Shown: positions 1 through 8,983, numbered from the stretch's first letter. The stretch: 64,000 bases of DNA from Microcaldota archaeon (GCA_021797895.1 JAJZYW010000002.1:36343-100342), one strand, 5' to 3'. Notes: generated by a model not told the origin, from the letters alone. Numbers and translations: made by a program.

Positions 1-1
1 G

Positions 2-1240
2 CTCCTCAGCATATCAAAGAGCTCCTACCCGATTGTCAACGCAATAAGGGAGCAGCTGGACATAGAGATGGAGAAACTTGAGGCAACGACGAAGCTAGGG
101 GTAACCAGGTCCGTAGTGGTGATAGAGGGCTGGACCGAGCACTCCGACGTGAACAGGGTAAGGAGGGTCCTTGCGCAGGCAGCAGGCAAAAGGTTCGAGA
201 TGGAGACCCTGAAGGTCAAGGACGTGCCGCCCACAAAGCTCAAGAACCCCGCAAGGCTTAAGCTTTTCGAATCGTTTATAAAATTCTATTCGCTGCCTAA
301 GAGCAACGAGGTCGATCCGACAATAATGTTCGCGTTCATATTCCCGATATTCTTTGGCCTTATGGTCGGTGATTTCGGATACGGGCTGTTCATGCTCGTC
401 GGGGCGCTTCTGCTGATAAGGCACATACGCAAGAAGAAGCCTGGCGCTGCCAAGTCGCAGAGCAAGATATCGAAGTTCGTGCACACAATCGTAGGGAACG
501 AGGGCCTCGTCCTGCTCGCCAAGTCGATAATACCGGGCGCGATAATAGCTATGGTGCTCGGCATTGCGTTCAACGAGTATTTCGGATTCCAGCTGCCGTA
601 TACCGCCCTGTTCAACGTCGAGGCAGGGCTGCCCAAGCTTCTTGACCTTGCAGGATGGATAGGCGTAGCAATGGTCTCGTTCGGATTCATCCTTGGCTTC
701 GCCAACTACCTCTTCATAAGGCAGAGAAAGAAGGCCTTCGGCAGGCTGGGATGGCTCGCCGCAGCCATAGGCTTCGTGATATTCGGGCTTAACATACTGC
801 ACAGGGCGCCGCTGGGCTTCTCCAACCCTGTCGCGATAGTTTCATATGTGCTGCTTGTTGCAGGGATCATCACCATAGTAGCAACGGAAGGATTCGAGTC
901 GATGATGGAGCTCCCGTCGCTGATAAGCCACATTCTCTCCTACACCAGAATAGTTGGGATACTGCTTGCATCCGTCATACTTGCAGAAGTGATAGACTTC
1001 ATATTCATAGGCGGATGGCACCACTCGATACTTCTCGGGCTGGTTGGCACGCTGATACTCATTGTGGGGCAGCTGTTCAACATAACCATAGCGATGTTCG
1101 AGCCAGGCATACAAGGCGCAAGGCTTATATACGTGGAGTTCTTCTCAAAGTTCTTCAGCGGGAACGGTGTGCCTTACGTTCCTTTTGTAAGCAGGAGGAG
1201 GAGGACGCTCAGCAGGTTCAGCCTGGAGCCGGAGAAGTGA
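2..1240 (+). CDS. atpI: A-type (V-type) ATP synthase subunit I, 3' part
   Basis: This is the membrane subunit of the archaeal A1Ao ATPase that, with the proteolipid ring, forms the proton path. The frame is open from the left window edge, so the N-terminal cytoplasmic arm is mostly missing; about 412 residues remain. The soluble end (residues about 1-85) is followed by the family hallmark around FPIFFGLMVGDFGYGLFM and then some seven membrane segments, including GLMVGDFGYG, the SHILSYTRIVGILLAS stretch and a C-terminal helix before GARLIYVEFFSKFF. The conserved Arg in SYTRI is the residue expected to face the proteolipid carboxylate (family knowledge). It ends in a basic Arg-rich tail. No other ATPase gene follows, so this subunit is either the last of its operon or separate. 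Confidence 0.93.
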   Translation, partial: LLSISKSSYPIVNAIREQLDIEMEKLEATTKLGVTRSVVVIEGWTEHSDVNRVRRVLAQAAGKRFEMETLKVKDVPPTKLKNPARLKLFESFIKFYSLPKSNEVDPTIMFAFIFPIFFGLMVGDFGYGLFMLVGALLLIRHIRKKKPGAAKSQSKISKFVHTIVGNEGLVLLAKSIIPGAIIAMVLGIAFNEYFGFQLPYTALFNVEAGLPKLLDLAGWIGVAMVSFGFILGFANYLFIRQRKKAFGRLGWLAAAIGFVIFGLNILHRAPLGFSNPVAIVSYVLLVAGIITIVATEGFESMMELPSLISHILSYTRIVGILLASVILAEVIDFIFIGGWHHSILLGLVGTLILIVGQLFNITIAMFEPGIQGARLIYVEFFSKFFSGNGVPYVPFVSRRRRTLSRFSLEPEK

Positions 1241-1403
1241 GCCTAGAGAATTGCAGCTGATGCTTGAAAGATTGGGAAAATGCAGGGCAGCAGCCGCTCG
1301 CTTGTTGCGATTTGTTTGATTGCTTGCTGAAGCGCAAAGCTCCACTAATCCTCGTCAACCAAATAAATAGGAAAAGAAAAAAAGGAAAGAGCAAGCGTGA
1401 TTT

Positions 1404-1709
1404 TCAGCGAAGCCCTATCTCTATCTGTACATTGTCAGGCACTGGTATCCTCATGACCTGGCGAAGCACCTGCTCGTTGCCGTCTATCTCTATGAGCCTC
1501 TTGTGATACCTTATCTCCCACTTCTCGTAGGTGTGGCTTCCGTCTCCGCATGGCGTTTTGCGCATGGAGAACTTGAGCTTCCTTGTCGGGAGAGGCATGG
1601 GACCGCTGCAGGCCACGTTTATCGAGGCTGCTATCGCCTTGATCTGCTGGCCTATAGTGTCTATGCTCTTCGAGTTCGTGCTTACGAGTTTTATGCTTGC
1701 CTTGCCCAT
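1404..1709 (-). CDS. rps10: 30S ribosomal protein S10 (uS10)
   Basis: A 101-residue protein of full archaeal uS10 length. It binds the 3' domain of 16S rRNA in the head of the small subunit. Recognisable blocks are IKLVSTNSKSIDTIGQQIK near the start, the loop GPMPLPTRKLKFSMRKTPCG in the middle and the C-terminal half EKWEIRYHKRLIEI. It starts with ATG 14 bases after the EF-1A stop on the same strand, the classic archaeal tuf-rps10 pair, so it is almost certainly co-transcribed from the EF-1A promoter. The 160 bp beyond its stop, up to the ATPase gene, hold nothing I can identify. Confidence 0.97.
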   Translation of the reverse strand: MGKASIKLVSTNSKSIDTIGQQIKAIAASINVACSGPMPLPTRKLKFSMRKTPCGDGSHTYEKWEIRYHKRLIEIDGNEQVLRQVMRIPVPDNVQIEIGLR

Positions 1710-1723
1710 GGTTCACGCACCCT

Positions 1724-2995
1724 TCACTGCTTCTTCGGAACGACGTCAAGGACAACTCCTGCGCCTATCGTCTGTCCCATATCCCTTATTGCGAACCTGC
1801 CGAGCTGCTTGAAGTCGCTGTACTTCTCTATGACTATCGGCTTTGTCGGCTTGACCCTTATGAGGGCGGAATCTCCCGTCTTTATCGTCTCCGGGTTCTT
1901 CTCGACGACCTGGCCGGTCTTCGGATCCTTCTTCTCAAGTATCTCGACGAACTGGCAGGCTATCTGCGCAGTGTGTATGTGGAACACGGGAGTATAGCCC
2001 TTCGCTATGACGTTCGGGTGGTTCAGCACTATTATCTGCGCTGTGAACTCCTCCGCTACCATAGGCGGATTGCTTGCAGGGCCCACTACGTCGCCCCTCT
2101 TTATGTCCTTCTTCTCAACGCCCTTTATGTTGAATCCTACGTTGTCTCCGGGCTCGGCCTTCGGCAGCTGCTGCTTGTGCATCTCGATGCTCTTGACTTC
2201 AGCCTTCTTTCCGCTCGGCATTATAATTATCTGGTCTCCCGGCTTCATTACGCCTGTCTCTACCCTTCCTACCGGAACTGTTCCGAATCCTGATATGGTG
2301 TATACGTCCTGTATTGGAAGCCTGAGTGGCTTGTCGGTTGGCTTGGCTGGAATTTCGAGCATGTCCAGCGCCTCAAGAAGCGTTGGCCCGTTGTACCACG
2401 GCATCTTCTCCGGCTTCATCGCGACATTTGACCCCTCCATTGCGGAGTATGGTATGAACTTTATCGTGTCTACCTTGAATCCAAGGCTCTTCAGAAGGTC
2501 TGATACGGACTTCTTTGCCGCCTCGTACTTCTCCTGGCTGAACTGCGCCGCATCCATCTTGTTTATTCCTACGATGAGCTGCTGCACTCCGAGAACGCTC
2601 GCGAGTATCGCGTGCTCCCTTGTCTGCGCCATGACTCCGTCGACTGCGCTCACGACGAGCACTGCGGCGTCTGCCTGGCTGGTTCCTGTTATCATGTTCT
2701 TTACGAAGTCCCTGTGACCTGGTGCGTCTATTATCGTAAAGTAGTACTTTGCAGTCTCGAACTGCCTGTGGGCTATGTCTATTGTTATACCTCTTTCACG
2801 CTCCTCCTTCAGGCTGTCCATGACGAACGCAAATTCGAATGATGGCCTGTTGAGCTGTTGCGTTATCTCCTTGTATCTCTGCATATCCCTGTCCGAGATC
2901 GCCTTGGTCTCGTAAAGCAGCCTTCCTACCGTCGTTGACTTTCCATGGTCTACGTGTCCTATGAAAATCAAATTCATGTGTGGTTTTTCCGACAT
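1724..2995 (-). CDS. tuf: Translation elongation factor 1-alpha (aEF1A)
   Basis: 423 residues; the GTPase that brings aminoacyl-tRNA to the ribosome. G1 is GHVDHGKST (residues 13-21), G3 is DAPGHRDF and G4 is NKMD, followed by the two beta-barrel domains. The effector loop holds the archaeal form [16 protein letters not shown] start it at the ATG giving MSEKPHMNL because a GGTG ribosome site lies just upstream (about 3002-3006). A longer frame back to 3046 has no family match. It leads the tuf-rps10 operon. A TATA-like element at 3070-3082 would give a leader of roughly 50 nt. Confidence 0.97.
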   Translation of the reverse strand: MSEKPHMNLIFIGHVDHGKSTTVGRLLYETKAISDRDMQRYKEITQQLNRPSFEFAFVMDSLKEERERGITIDIAHRQFETAKYYFTIIDAPGHRDFVKNMITGTSQADAAVLVVSAVDGVMAQTREHAILASVLGVQQLIVGINKMDAAQFSQEKYEAAKKSVSDLLKSLGFKVDTIKFIPYSAMEGSNVAMKPEKMPWYNGPTLLEALDMLEIPAKPTDKPLRLPIQDVYTISGFGTVPVGRVETGVMKPGDQIIIMPSGKKAEVKSIEMHKQQLPKAEPGDNVGFNIKGVEKKDIKRGDVVGPASNPPMVAEEFTAQIIVLNHPNVIAKGYTPVFHIHTAQIACQFVEILEKKDPKTGQVVEKNPETIKTGDSALIRVKPTKPIVIEKYSDFKQLGRFAIRDMGQTIGAGVVLDVVPKKQ

Positions 2996-3069
2996 TTTTT
3001 CACCTTGTTGAGCAAAAATTCCGCTAATCAGTGCATGTAAGCACAACTAGCGATTGTTGTTTTGAAGAG

Positions 3070-3082
3070 AAAGAATATATAC
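3070..3082 (-). promoter_or_regulatory. Probable TATA box of the tuf-rps10 operon
   Basis: Read on the minus strand the segment is GGTATATATTCT, an archaeal TATA-box match about 75 bp before the EF-1A start codon. It is the best such element in the 160-bp gap upstream of the gene. Inferred from sequence only. Confidence 0.5.
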
Positions 3083-3209
3083 CTTGCACCTTCAAATCTC
3101 AGTAAGTTGATGTAGTAGCATATATTTATATTTTGCGGTATGCGCAGCGTTACTCTCTTAGTCCATCTTGCACTGTGGGTGAGTCGAAGATTGGGCCCAA
3201 GTTACTTTC

Positions 3210-3614
3210 TTAGATGAATAATCTGACCCTATTTCTAATAGAGATAAGTAATATACAAACTGCTAGAACTACCCAGAATAGGTATAGATTGTCGAATATG
3301 TCCGCTACTATTGTACTTAGAAAAAATATACCAATGAACATCAAAACCAGATGAAAGGCTTTACTCCGACTCTTTTGTACCTGCTGTTGGTACTCTTTTT
3401 CAGTCTTAACACCTGCTTTCTTTAGAGTTTCATTTTTAACTCTCTTGGCTTCTTTAGGATGTCTGTTGTAATAATATTTTTTAACGAAGGAATCGAGAAA
3501 TATAAAAAGAGCAAAGCCCACTACGCCTCCCGCTAACCAACCAGTAAATAATGCTATCAGAATCCAGATGCTCCCGAGTATTAGCAATCGATATTGCCAG
3601 AGCTTCATTAACAT
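3210..3614 (-). CDS. Small multi-pass membrane protein, unknown
   Basis: About 134 residues (132 if the second ATG at 3608 is used). Two hydrophobic hairpins are visible: residues 8-45 (LLILGSIWILIALF ... GFALFIFLDSF) and 88-128 (LVLMFIGIFFLSTIV ... FWVVLAVCILLI). A basic, hydrophilic loop of about 40 residues separates them and is presumably cytoplasmic. I recognise no family. The gene is clearly more AT-rich than its neighbours, as is the next orphan at 3.8 kb, which suggests a recently acquired or fast-evolving patch. Coding status rests on the continuous frame and coherent membrane pattern. Confidence 0.65.
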   Translation of the reverse strand: MLMKLWQYRLLILGSIWILIALFTGWLAGGVVGFALFIFLDSFVKKYYYNRHPKEAKRVKNETLKKAGVKTEKEYQQQVQKSRSKAFHLVLMFIGIFFLSTIVADIFDNLYLFWVVLAVCILLISIRNRVRLFI

Positions 3615-3681
3615 CCCATTAGCTTATTGCTCCTAAAGTCTTTTATCTGCTCTTAAAGCGGGTTGATGAGCAGAATTTAGG

Positions 3682-3706
3682 GCAACGCCTGTATCAGCAG
3701 CGTTGC
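3682..3706. other. Perfect 7-bp inverted repeat with 11-nt loop
   Basis: GCAACGC and its exact complement GCGTTGC flank an 11-base loop in the gap between two divergent orphan genes. No T-run follows, so it is not a typical terminator. It could be an operator or a small structured leader; function unknown. Confidence 0.4.
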
Positions 3707-3805
3707 GCACATGCCAAAAGAGAAATGCCGGGCGCGGCAATTTCCTCGCACAGAAGATATTTATTCATTGTATTATATTGCACACTTGTCAAAGGATTCC
3801 AAATC

Positions 3806-3820
3806 TTTATATATTTATAA
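3806..3820 (+). promoter_or_regulatory. TATA box of the 3.8-kb orphan gene
   Basis: The stretch TTTATATATTTATAA, about 25-40 bases before the ATG at 3845, is a strong archaeal TATA element. A GGTGA ribosome site follows at 3836-3840. Confidence 0.55.
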
Positions 3821-3844
3821 AGAGGAAGTATAATTGGTGAATCC

Positions 3845-4204
3845 ATGGCACAAACTATGAATAAAATGAGCGAGGGTGAGAATCTGAATAATAAGAAGTT
3901 GAGTAGTGCAAATAATGAACTGCTTGCTTCAATATTCGAACCTAAGGAAGAAAAATCAAAGAAAGAGAAGTTGGCAAATAAGGGCATGCAGAATTTGATA
4001 GAAGTTTTGGACGACCAGGACGCATCTGCAAGGGAGCTAGAACTGTCACGGTCCATACTTGACAACTATCTCAGGCAGGGTGGTGCAGGAGCTGCGGATT
4101 TTGCACAAAAAGCTGTAAACAAATACAAAAAGTCTAAAGGCCCAGAGCACGAGTTTACGGCGGAATTTGATAAAGTAGCCAGCCTATTGAAGAATGCAAA
4201 TTAG
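3845..4204 (+). CDS. Small hydrophilic helical protein, unknown
   Basis: 119 residues, highly charged and soluble, with no signal or membrane segment. The first 45 residues are Asn/Lys/Glu-rich and probably disordered. From residue about 45 the pattern becomes amphipathic helix (NLIEVLDDQDASARELELSR), with a Gly-Ala turn RQGGAGAADFAQKAVNKY and a final helix. It has a good TATA box, a GGTGA ribosome site 4 bases before ATG and a hairpin right after the stop, so it looks like an independently transcribed single gene. I know of no family. Confidence 0.7.
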   Translation: MAQTMNKMSEGENLNNKKLSSANNELLASIFEPKEEKSKKEKLANKGMQNLIEVLDDQDASARELELSRSILDNYLRQGGAGAADFAQKAVNKYKKSKGPEHEFTAEFDKVASLLKNAN

Positions 4205-4215
4205 GCGCATGAATA

Positions 4216-4234
4216 GGGAGGGTATTACCCTCCT
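4216..4234 (+). terminator. Hairpin just after the 3.8-kb orphan gene
   Basis: A perfect 7-bp stem, GGAGGGT paired with ACCCTCC, closes a 3-nt loop 12 bases after the stop codon. A U-tract is lacking, so it may be a 3'-end stabiliser rather than an intrinsic terminator. Confidence 0.4.
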
Positions 4235-4369
4235 ATCTGGGCAGCACTGCAGAGGGAAGGTTTTGGGGCGCACATCTGCATTTTATTGCAATGCTGTTCG
4301 TTGTTCCTGATCTGCAGACAGGACAAAAGCGTATTTCCGGCAGTTTACTTGACTATGCCTTGTACCGCA

Positions 4370-5611
4370 TCAGTGCCTGTACCCCCAGAATATGCCGATC
4401 GTGTTCGCCAGGTTGGAGAACAGCACTACTAGGAATATTGTGTCGACGAATCCCGGTATGGCTATCCCAAGAGTCAGCGGCACGGCGGCTATGACAGTCG
4501 GGGCTAGGCCCCTGGATATGTTGAAGGATATGAAGGACTTCTCCCTCCTCGCCAGCTTTCCATCCTTCGATATGTAGTCGCTTAGTATCGGCATGAAGGC
4601 TACTCTAGCAAGCGCGAATATGGCGACGAAGCCGAATGATATTACAAGCATAACTGGGGTAACCTGGCTGACGCTGAAAAGGAGCCCGAGGTAAACGAAG
4701 AAGAAGGTGCTGACGAAGAACACTATCTCCTTCTGGTAGCTCTTTATGTGCTCAGCCTCGTCCCCAAGCGCGAAATGCCTCTGCAGGAATGTCGGTGTGT
4801 GCACGGACAACGGCTTCTTGCTCCTCGCTCCAAGATTCGAGATCAGAAGCCCGAATATGAAGACGGTTATCGCGCCGTTGAATCCTATCTGCTGCGAGCC
4901 GCCGTATGTCGCGAGAACCATTGCGATTGTGAGCATCCACGTATAGCTCCTGCTCTGCTCCTCGAACCTGTTGAGAATGTAGAGCCAGAAGAGCGCGAAT
5001 ATCACCGCAAGAATAGCAGAGCCGAACAGGTTGCTCACCACTATCGAGGCTATCCCGCCAACGGTTACATTGCCTGACACCACTATCTGGAGAAGCACGA
5101 GAGGCACCAGAAGGGTGAGTATGTCCGACGCTATCGCCTCGAACCTTAGCGTCGTCTTGAGCTCCTCCGATATGCCGACCAGGCTGGTAAGCATCGGCAC
5201 TATGACTGTGCTCGGCCCGGCGATGGCGAAGCCGAATATGAAAGCTATGAGGAGCTGGAAGTGCAGGACGAAGAACCCTATCAGCGATGATATGATACCG
5301 ACGGCAAAGGTGAGGCCGAAGGTGTACTTGGAGGCGTTTTTGAGAACCTTGCGCAGCTCGGCGTAGTTCATGTTCAGCCCTACATCGAAAAGTATGAATG
5401 ATACAGCCACTCCGGTTATAAGCGAGCTGAGGCTGCTCACGAGGCTGCCGCTCCCGGTGCCTATTATGTGGAGCAGTGGCCCTATCAGCACTCCGATGAG
5501 CATGAGTGGCATTATGTTTGCTATCTTGAGCTTGCTGAAGAGCGCGTTGAGTATGAACCCTATGAACACTATGCTCGCGAAGAACAGGAAGGCCAGGTTT
5601 CCGTTTATCAT
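4370..5611 (-). CDS. Na+/H+ or K+/H+ antiporter of the CPA superfamily
   Basis: 413 residues with about 12 membrane segments, a monovalent cation/proton exchanger of the NhaP/Kef type. Landmarks are the N-terminal helix pair ending in LIGVLIGPLLHIIG, FDVGLNMNYAELRKVL (the cytoplasmic CPA loop), GFAIAGPSTVIVPML, and the ion-binding helix around RFEAIASDILTLLVPL. In that helix the conserved Asp is kept but the residue before it is Ser, rather than Asn (CPA1) or Asp (CPA2). It lacks the C-terminal nucleotide-binding domain of full Kef proteins. I chose ATG 5611 over the in-frame GTG at 5620 because GGTG at 5618-5621 then serves as ribosome site. The start lies 12 bases after the helicase stop, so the two form an operon. 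Confidence 0.85.
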   Translation of the reverse strand: MINGNLAFLFFASIVFIGFILNALFSKLKIANIMPLMLIGVLIGPLLHIIGTGSGSLVSSLSSLITGVAVSFILFDVGLNMNYAELRKVLKNASKYTFGLTFAVGIISSLIGFFVLHFQLLIAFIFGFAIAGPSTVIVPMLTSLVGISEELKTTLRFEAIASDILTLLVPLVLLQIVVSGNVTVGGIASIVVSNLFGSAILAVIFALFWLYILNRFEEQSRSYTWMLTIAMVLATYGGSQQIGFNGAITVFIFGLLISNLGARSKKPLSVHTPTFLQRHFALGDEAEHIKSYQKEIVFFVSTFFFVYLGLLFSVSQVTPVMLVISFGFVAIFALARVAFMPILSDYISKDGKLARREKSFISFNISRGLAPTVIAAVPLTLGIAIPGFVDTIFLVVLFSNLANTIGIFWGYRH

Positions 5612-5623
5612 CAGTCGCACCTT

Positions 5624-7195
5624 TCAGAGCAGGCGTTGCCCGGCTCCATCCATATTGCTATCATAATGGTTAAATGCCTTTTTGGAGAGCGATTCGTTTA
5701 TCTGAGAAACTATGTCGTGCATCTTTCCCTCCCTGCTCTTAGATACAAGAAGATAGCGCTCGTCCTTTGTGCCGCGTGCCACCATTATCACAACGTTGCC
5801 GAAGTTCATCCTGCCTGCGCGTCCCATCCTCTGTATTGTCCGTATCTCGCTCGGGACAGGCTCGTAAAACACAACTGCATCTACGCCGGGTATGTCGAGC
5901 CCCTCTTCCGCTATAGATGTGGCTACCAGGACCCTGAACTTGCCGGCGCGGAAATCCGCTATCACCCTCTGCTGGTCTGCGATTGTGACGCCCTCCTTCT
6001 TGCCTACGAACTGCATAGCGCTTATTCCGGACGAATTGAGCATCTCTGCAAGCTTCTGCGTGGTTGACCTGTACTGCGCGAAGACTATGACGCTGGAATT
6101 TGGAAACTTGTCGCGTATCACTTCGACTGTCCTGCGCATCTTTGGGTGCTCCTCTCCGGATGCGAGCGCTGCCCTCGCCGCCTCCACCGCCAGCTTCACA
6201 GACTGGTTGGACAGTATGCTCTGCACAACCCTGCTCTTCTTCTCGCGCATCTCGAGCGAATTCATGTAGGAGACAAAGGGATAGAGCCCCTCGACGTTCG
6301 CCATGTCGTAAGCGTGCAGCAGATCGAGTATGTAAACGTAGTGCTGCAGCGCCGCGAACTTGTAGTTCTCAGCCTTCAGGCCGGAGATTATCCTGCCTAT
6401 CTCTATCAGCCTGCCCTTCGGCATCGTCTCGAAGTTCTTGAATGGGCAGAGCCCCATGCCGTTGAGCTTCGCAAGATGCTCGCTTATGATCGGGGCGAGA
6501 AGCGACGAAATTCTTGAAACTACAGGCCCCTTGTCGACATATACGACCTCATTGCTCTTCCCAAGCACGTACTTTGCCACGTCCGGATCGAAGCGTGACC
6601 TTATCTCTATCGACTCTATCCCCAGTATTGCCACAAGAGTTTCTATGTTCCTCTTCTTGCTTCCGGGCGAGGCGGTCATTCCCATTATCTGCACGCCGTG
6701 CTCCTTGCATTCGTCTGCAACGAACGTGTAGGCGTACTTGCCCATCGCCCTGTGGCATTCGTCGAATACGCACAAGCCGAAATCCCACATCGAGAGCCTC
6801 CCCGCCTTGATGTCGTTGGCTATTGTTTGCGGCGTGGCGACTATGATGCGCGCGTCGTCCTCCTCGCGCATGCGCTCCTTTGCGGCTACCCTTCCAGTAA
6901 GAAGACGTATCCATCCGCTCTCCACCTTGAGCATCTTCGACAGCGTGACGTAGTGCTGCTCGCTGAGCGGCTTCGTCGGCGCCAGTATTAGGGCCTTCTT
7001 GTGGCCATAAAGGCACTTAGCCATCGCAAACACGGAGATAAGCGTCTTGCCCAATCCCGTTGGTAGCACTACTAGTGTGTTCTTCCCGGAGAAGACGCTC
7101 TTCGCTATGTTTATCTGGTACTCCCTCGGCTCGACGCCTTCGAGGTTCACAAGCGAATCGTACGGGCTGAGCGCTTCCCATTTCGTGGCTGCCAA
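5624..7195 (-). CDS. Hef/FANCM-like SF2 helicase, helicase part only
   Basis: 523 residues. It matches the helicase half of archaeal Hef, which remodels stalled forks. Domain 1 carries PTGLGKT (residues 45-51), APTKPL, VATPQT, DECH (145-148) and TASPG. A helical insert of the Hef type follows, and domain 2 has FAQYRSTTQKL, VATSIAEEGLDIPGV and QRMGRAGR. The XPF-type nuclease and HhH domains found in euryarchaeal Hef are absent; the protein ends shortly after the motor. The start is TTG at 7195, supported by GGTGAT five bases upstream and by lack of an ATG before the conserved region. It is divergent from the peptidase gene at 7260 and probably co-transcribed with the antiporter. Confidence 0.88.
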   Translation of the reverse strand: MAATKWEALSPYDSLVNLEGVEPREYQINIAKSVFSGKNTLVVLPTGLGKTLISVFAMAKCLYGHKKALILAPTKPLSEQHYVTLSKMLKVESGWIRLLTGRVAAKERMREEDDARIIVATPQTIANDIKAGRLSMWDFGLCVFDECHRAMGKYAYTFVADECKEHGVQIMGMTASPGSKKRNIETLVAILGIESIEIRSRFDPDVAKYVLGKSNEVVYVDKGPVVSRISSLLAPIISEHLAKLNGMGLCPFKNFETMPKGRLIEIGRIISGLKAENYKFAALQHYVYILDLLHAYDMANVEGLYPFVSYMNSLEMREKKSRVVQSILSNQSVKLAVEAARAALASGEEHPKMRRTVEVIRDKFPNSSVIVFAQYRSTTQKLAEMLNSSGISAMQFVGKKEGVTIADQQRVIADFRAGKFRVLVATSIAEEGLDIPGVDAVVFYEPVPSEIRTIQRMGRAGRMNFGNVVIMVARGTKDERYLLVSKSREGKMHDIVSQINESLSKKAFNHYDSNMDGAGQRLL

Positions 7196-7259
7196 GGCTA
7201 ATCACCCATAGCTTTTTCTCCGATAGATTTATTATAAATGCGCAATCATAATTAAGCAT

Positions 7260-8843
7260 ATGGAATCCTTCGATGACGCCGCGATTGAAACTGGGCTAGG
7301 CAGGCTTGCCAAGGCACGGATAGGGGCAGGCGAATATGGCCTGGATGAAAACGAGAAGGGCATAGTCAAACTCCTCTCAAAGGCGTGCAAGCTGATAGAC
7401 GAAGTATATATTGAGCAAGTGGCTCCCGGAGCAAATTCCGTCATTGCAGAGCTCTCTGCGCAGAATGACGATGCAAGCAAGAGGCGGCTTGAGTTCATTT
7501 CGTGGAACAAGGGATTCTGGGACAAGCTTGACGGAGACAGGCCTTTCTATGGGAAGGAGGAATCAGGACCAGGCGCGGCATTCTATCCGAAGGATGCTGC
7601 CAAGCAGGAGATCGAAAGGCTTTTGTCCGATCCTGTGCTCGGCAAGGAGGCGAAAGAATGCTGCACGATCATAGCCAGAAAAGGAGGCAGCCTAGTCCCA
7701 ATTAAGTACTCGGAGGCGTTTGACAGCAAGCTCGCAGCAGCTTCAAAGCTGGTGTCGGAAGCGGCTGCGCTTGCAGATAACGCCTCGCTGCGTGATTACC
7801 TGGAAAAGACAGCAAAGGCGCTCATTACAAACGATTACACCGAGCAGCAGATAGCCTGGCTGCACCTCGATAGCAGGATAGATCCGGTAATCGGGCCGTT
7901 CGAAACCTATGAGGACAAGCTCTTCGGTTTGAAGGCTGCGTTCGAGGCATACGTGAACGTCAGGGATGATGCCGAAAGCGCTAAGCTCTCCTCATACTCT
8001 GCATACCTCAAGGAGATTGACGATTCGATACCGATATCAGGAAGCAAAAACTTCTCGAGGAAGAGCCAGTCATTCTCCCCAATACTTGTGGTCAACGAGA
8101 TTTGCTATGGAGGCGAAGCAAACGCAGGCTATGCGACTTCTGCATACAATCTGCCAAACGATGAATCGATAAGGAGGGAGCACGGCAGCAAGAAGGTGCT
8201 GCTGAAGAACATCATGGACATCAAGTTCGAAAATATAGCTATGCCGATAGCGAAAGAGCTTCTTTCTCCAGAGCAGCTCGGCATGGTTGACTCTGATGCA
8301 GGCTTCAAATTCGTGCTCTTCCATGAGCTTTCTCACGGCCTTGGCCCTGGCGAGATTTCTGGAGCGGATGGCACCATGACGCCCGTATCGGAAAGGCTGA
8401 GGGACCTGTTCTCCCATCTCGAGGAGGCAAGGGCTGACGTGACCGGGGTTTACTGCGGCATCTACCTTTCCAATATGGGAGTGCTCGGAAAAGGCTTCAA
8501 GGAGAAGCTCTACGTGAGCTATCTGGTCTACAACTTGCTGAAGGGGATGCGTGCAGGCTTAAACGAGGCGCACGCAAAAGGCCAGAGCATACAGTACAAT
8601 TATCTCGCAAAGCGCGGCGCCATCAGGTTTGACGGCGGAAGATTCTCAGTGGATTTCGACAGGTTTGAGAAAACGATGCTGGAGCTGGTTTCGGAGCTCA
8701 ACGGCATACAGGCTGATGGCGATTACGGGAGAGCGAAGCAATTCAGCGAAGCCTACGCTTTCATGCCTGATGAGGTGAAAACATCCAATTCGCGCATAGG
8801 GCACATACCGGTCGACATAATTCCTGAGCCCGCGCTGCGGTAG
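7260..8843 (+). CDS. Zinc peptidase of the M49 (dipeptidyl peptidase III-like) group
   Basis: 527 residues, cytosolic, without signal peptide. The active-site block FHELSHGLGPG (His355, Glu356, His359) is followed 29 residues later by HLEEARADVTG (Glu388-Glu389), which is the M49 layout of a zinc site with a downstream Glu ligand. Animal DPP III has a one-residue-longer HELLGH motif; here the spacing is the ordinary HExxH, like the M49 domain of plant NUDT3 proteins. The expected activity is removal of dipeptides from short peptides, inferred from family. ATG 7260 is preceded by a TATA-like ATTATAAA at 7231-7238, and the gene stands alone, divergent from the helicase. Confidence 0.78.
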   Translation: MESFDDAAIETGLGRLAKARIGAGEYGLDENEKGIVKLLSKACKLIDEVYIEQVAPGANSVIAELSAQNDDASKRRLEFISWNKGFWDKLDGDRPFYGKEESGPGAAFYPKDAAKQEIERLLSDPVLGKEAKECCTIIARKGGSLVPIKYSEAFDSKLAAASKLVSEAAALADNASLRDYLEKTAKALITNDYTEQQIAWLHLDSRIDPVIGPFETYEDKLFGLKAAFEAYVNVRDDAESAKLSSYSAYLKEIDDSIPISGSKNFSRKSQSFSPILVVNEICYGGEANAGYATSAYNLPNDESIRREHGSKKVLLKNIMDIKFENIAMPIAKELLSPEQLGMVDSDAGFKFVLFHELSHGLGPGEISGADGTMTPVSERLRDLFSHLEEARADVTGVYCGIYLSNMGVLGKGFKEKLYVSYLVYNLLKGMRAGLNEAHAKGQSIQYNYLAKRGAIRFDGGRFSVDFDRFEKTMLELVSELNGIQADGDYGRAKQFSEAYAFMPDEVKTSNSRIGHIPVDIIPEPALR

Positions 8844-8885
8844 CAAGGAGATTTTTATAGTTTTCCAGTTGATAGTATCAATTGC

Positions 8886-8983
8886 GCCGCTGTAGCTTAG
8901 TGGGAGAGCGTCCGGCTGAAGTTCTGCTTGTCAATAGCGGATCAAAAACCGGTAGATCGCAGGTTCAAATCCTGCCAGCGGCA
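8886..8983 (+). tRNA. tRNA-Phe (GAA) with a 26-nt intron
   Basis: The acceptor stem GCCGCTG pairs with CAGCGGC and the discriminator is A. The D arm is GCTT...GAGC and the T arm is GCAGG-TTCAAAT-CCTGC. The anticodon loop is CTGAAG/A, anticodon GAA at 8918-8920. The intron is 8922-8947, at the canonical position 37/38. It folds as bulge-helix-bulge: intron helix TCTGC/GCGGA, bulges AG|T and AA|A, and a central helix using T33-G34-A35 with one C-A mismatch. Each cut falls after the second bulge base as the archaeal endonuclease requires. The 27-43 pair is T-T. CCA is not encoded. Confidence 0.93.

Noticed and set aside
95-802. Long open frame on the minus strand inside the ATPase gene
   Set aside because: It lies opposite a clear ATPase subunit I gene, has an implausible His/Tyr/Arg-rich composition and no motif; it reflects codon bias of the real gene.
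2007-2717. 236-codon frame on the plus strand
   Set aside because: Antisense to EF-1A, whose motifs are unmistakable; no start signals.
3100-3209. Possible tRNA or small RNA downstream of the EF-1A promoter region
   Set aside because: No cloverleaf or stable stem could be built from the sequence.
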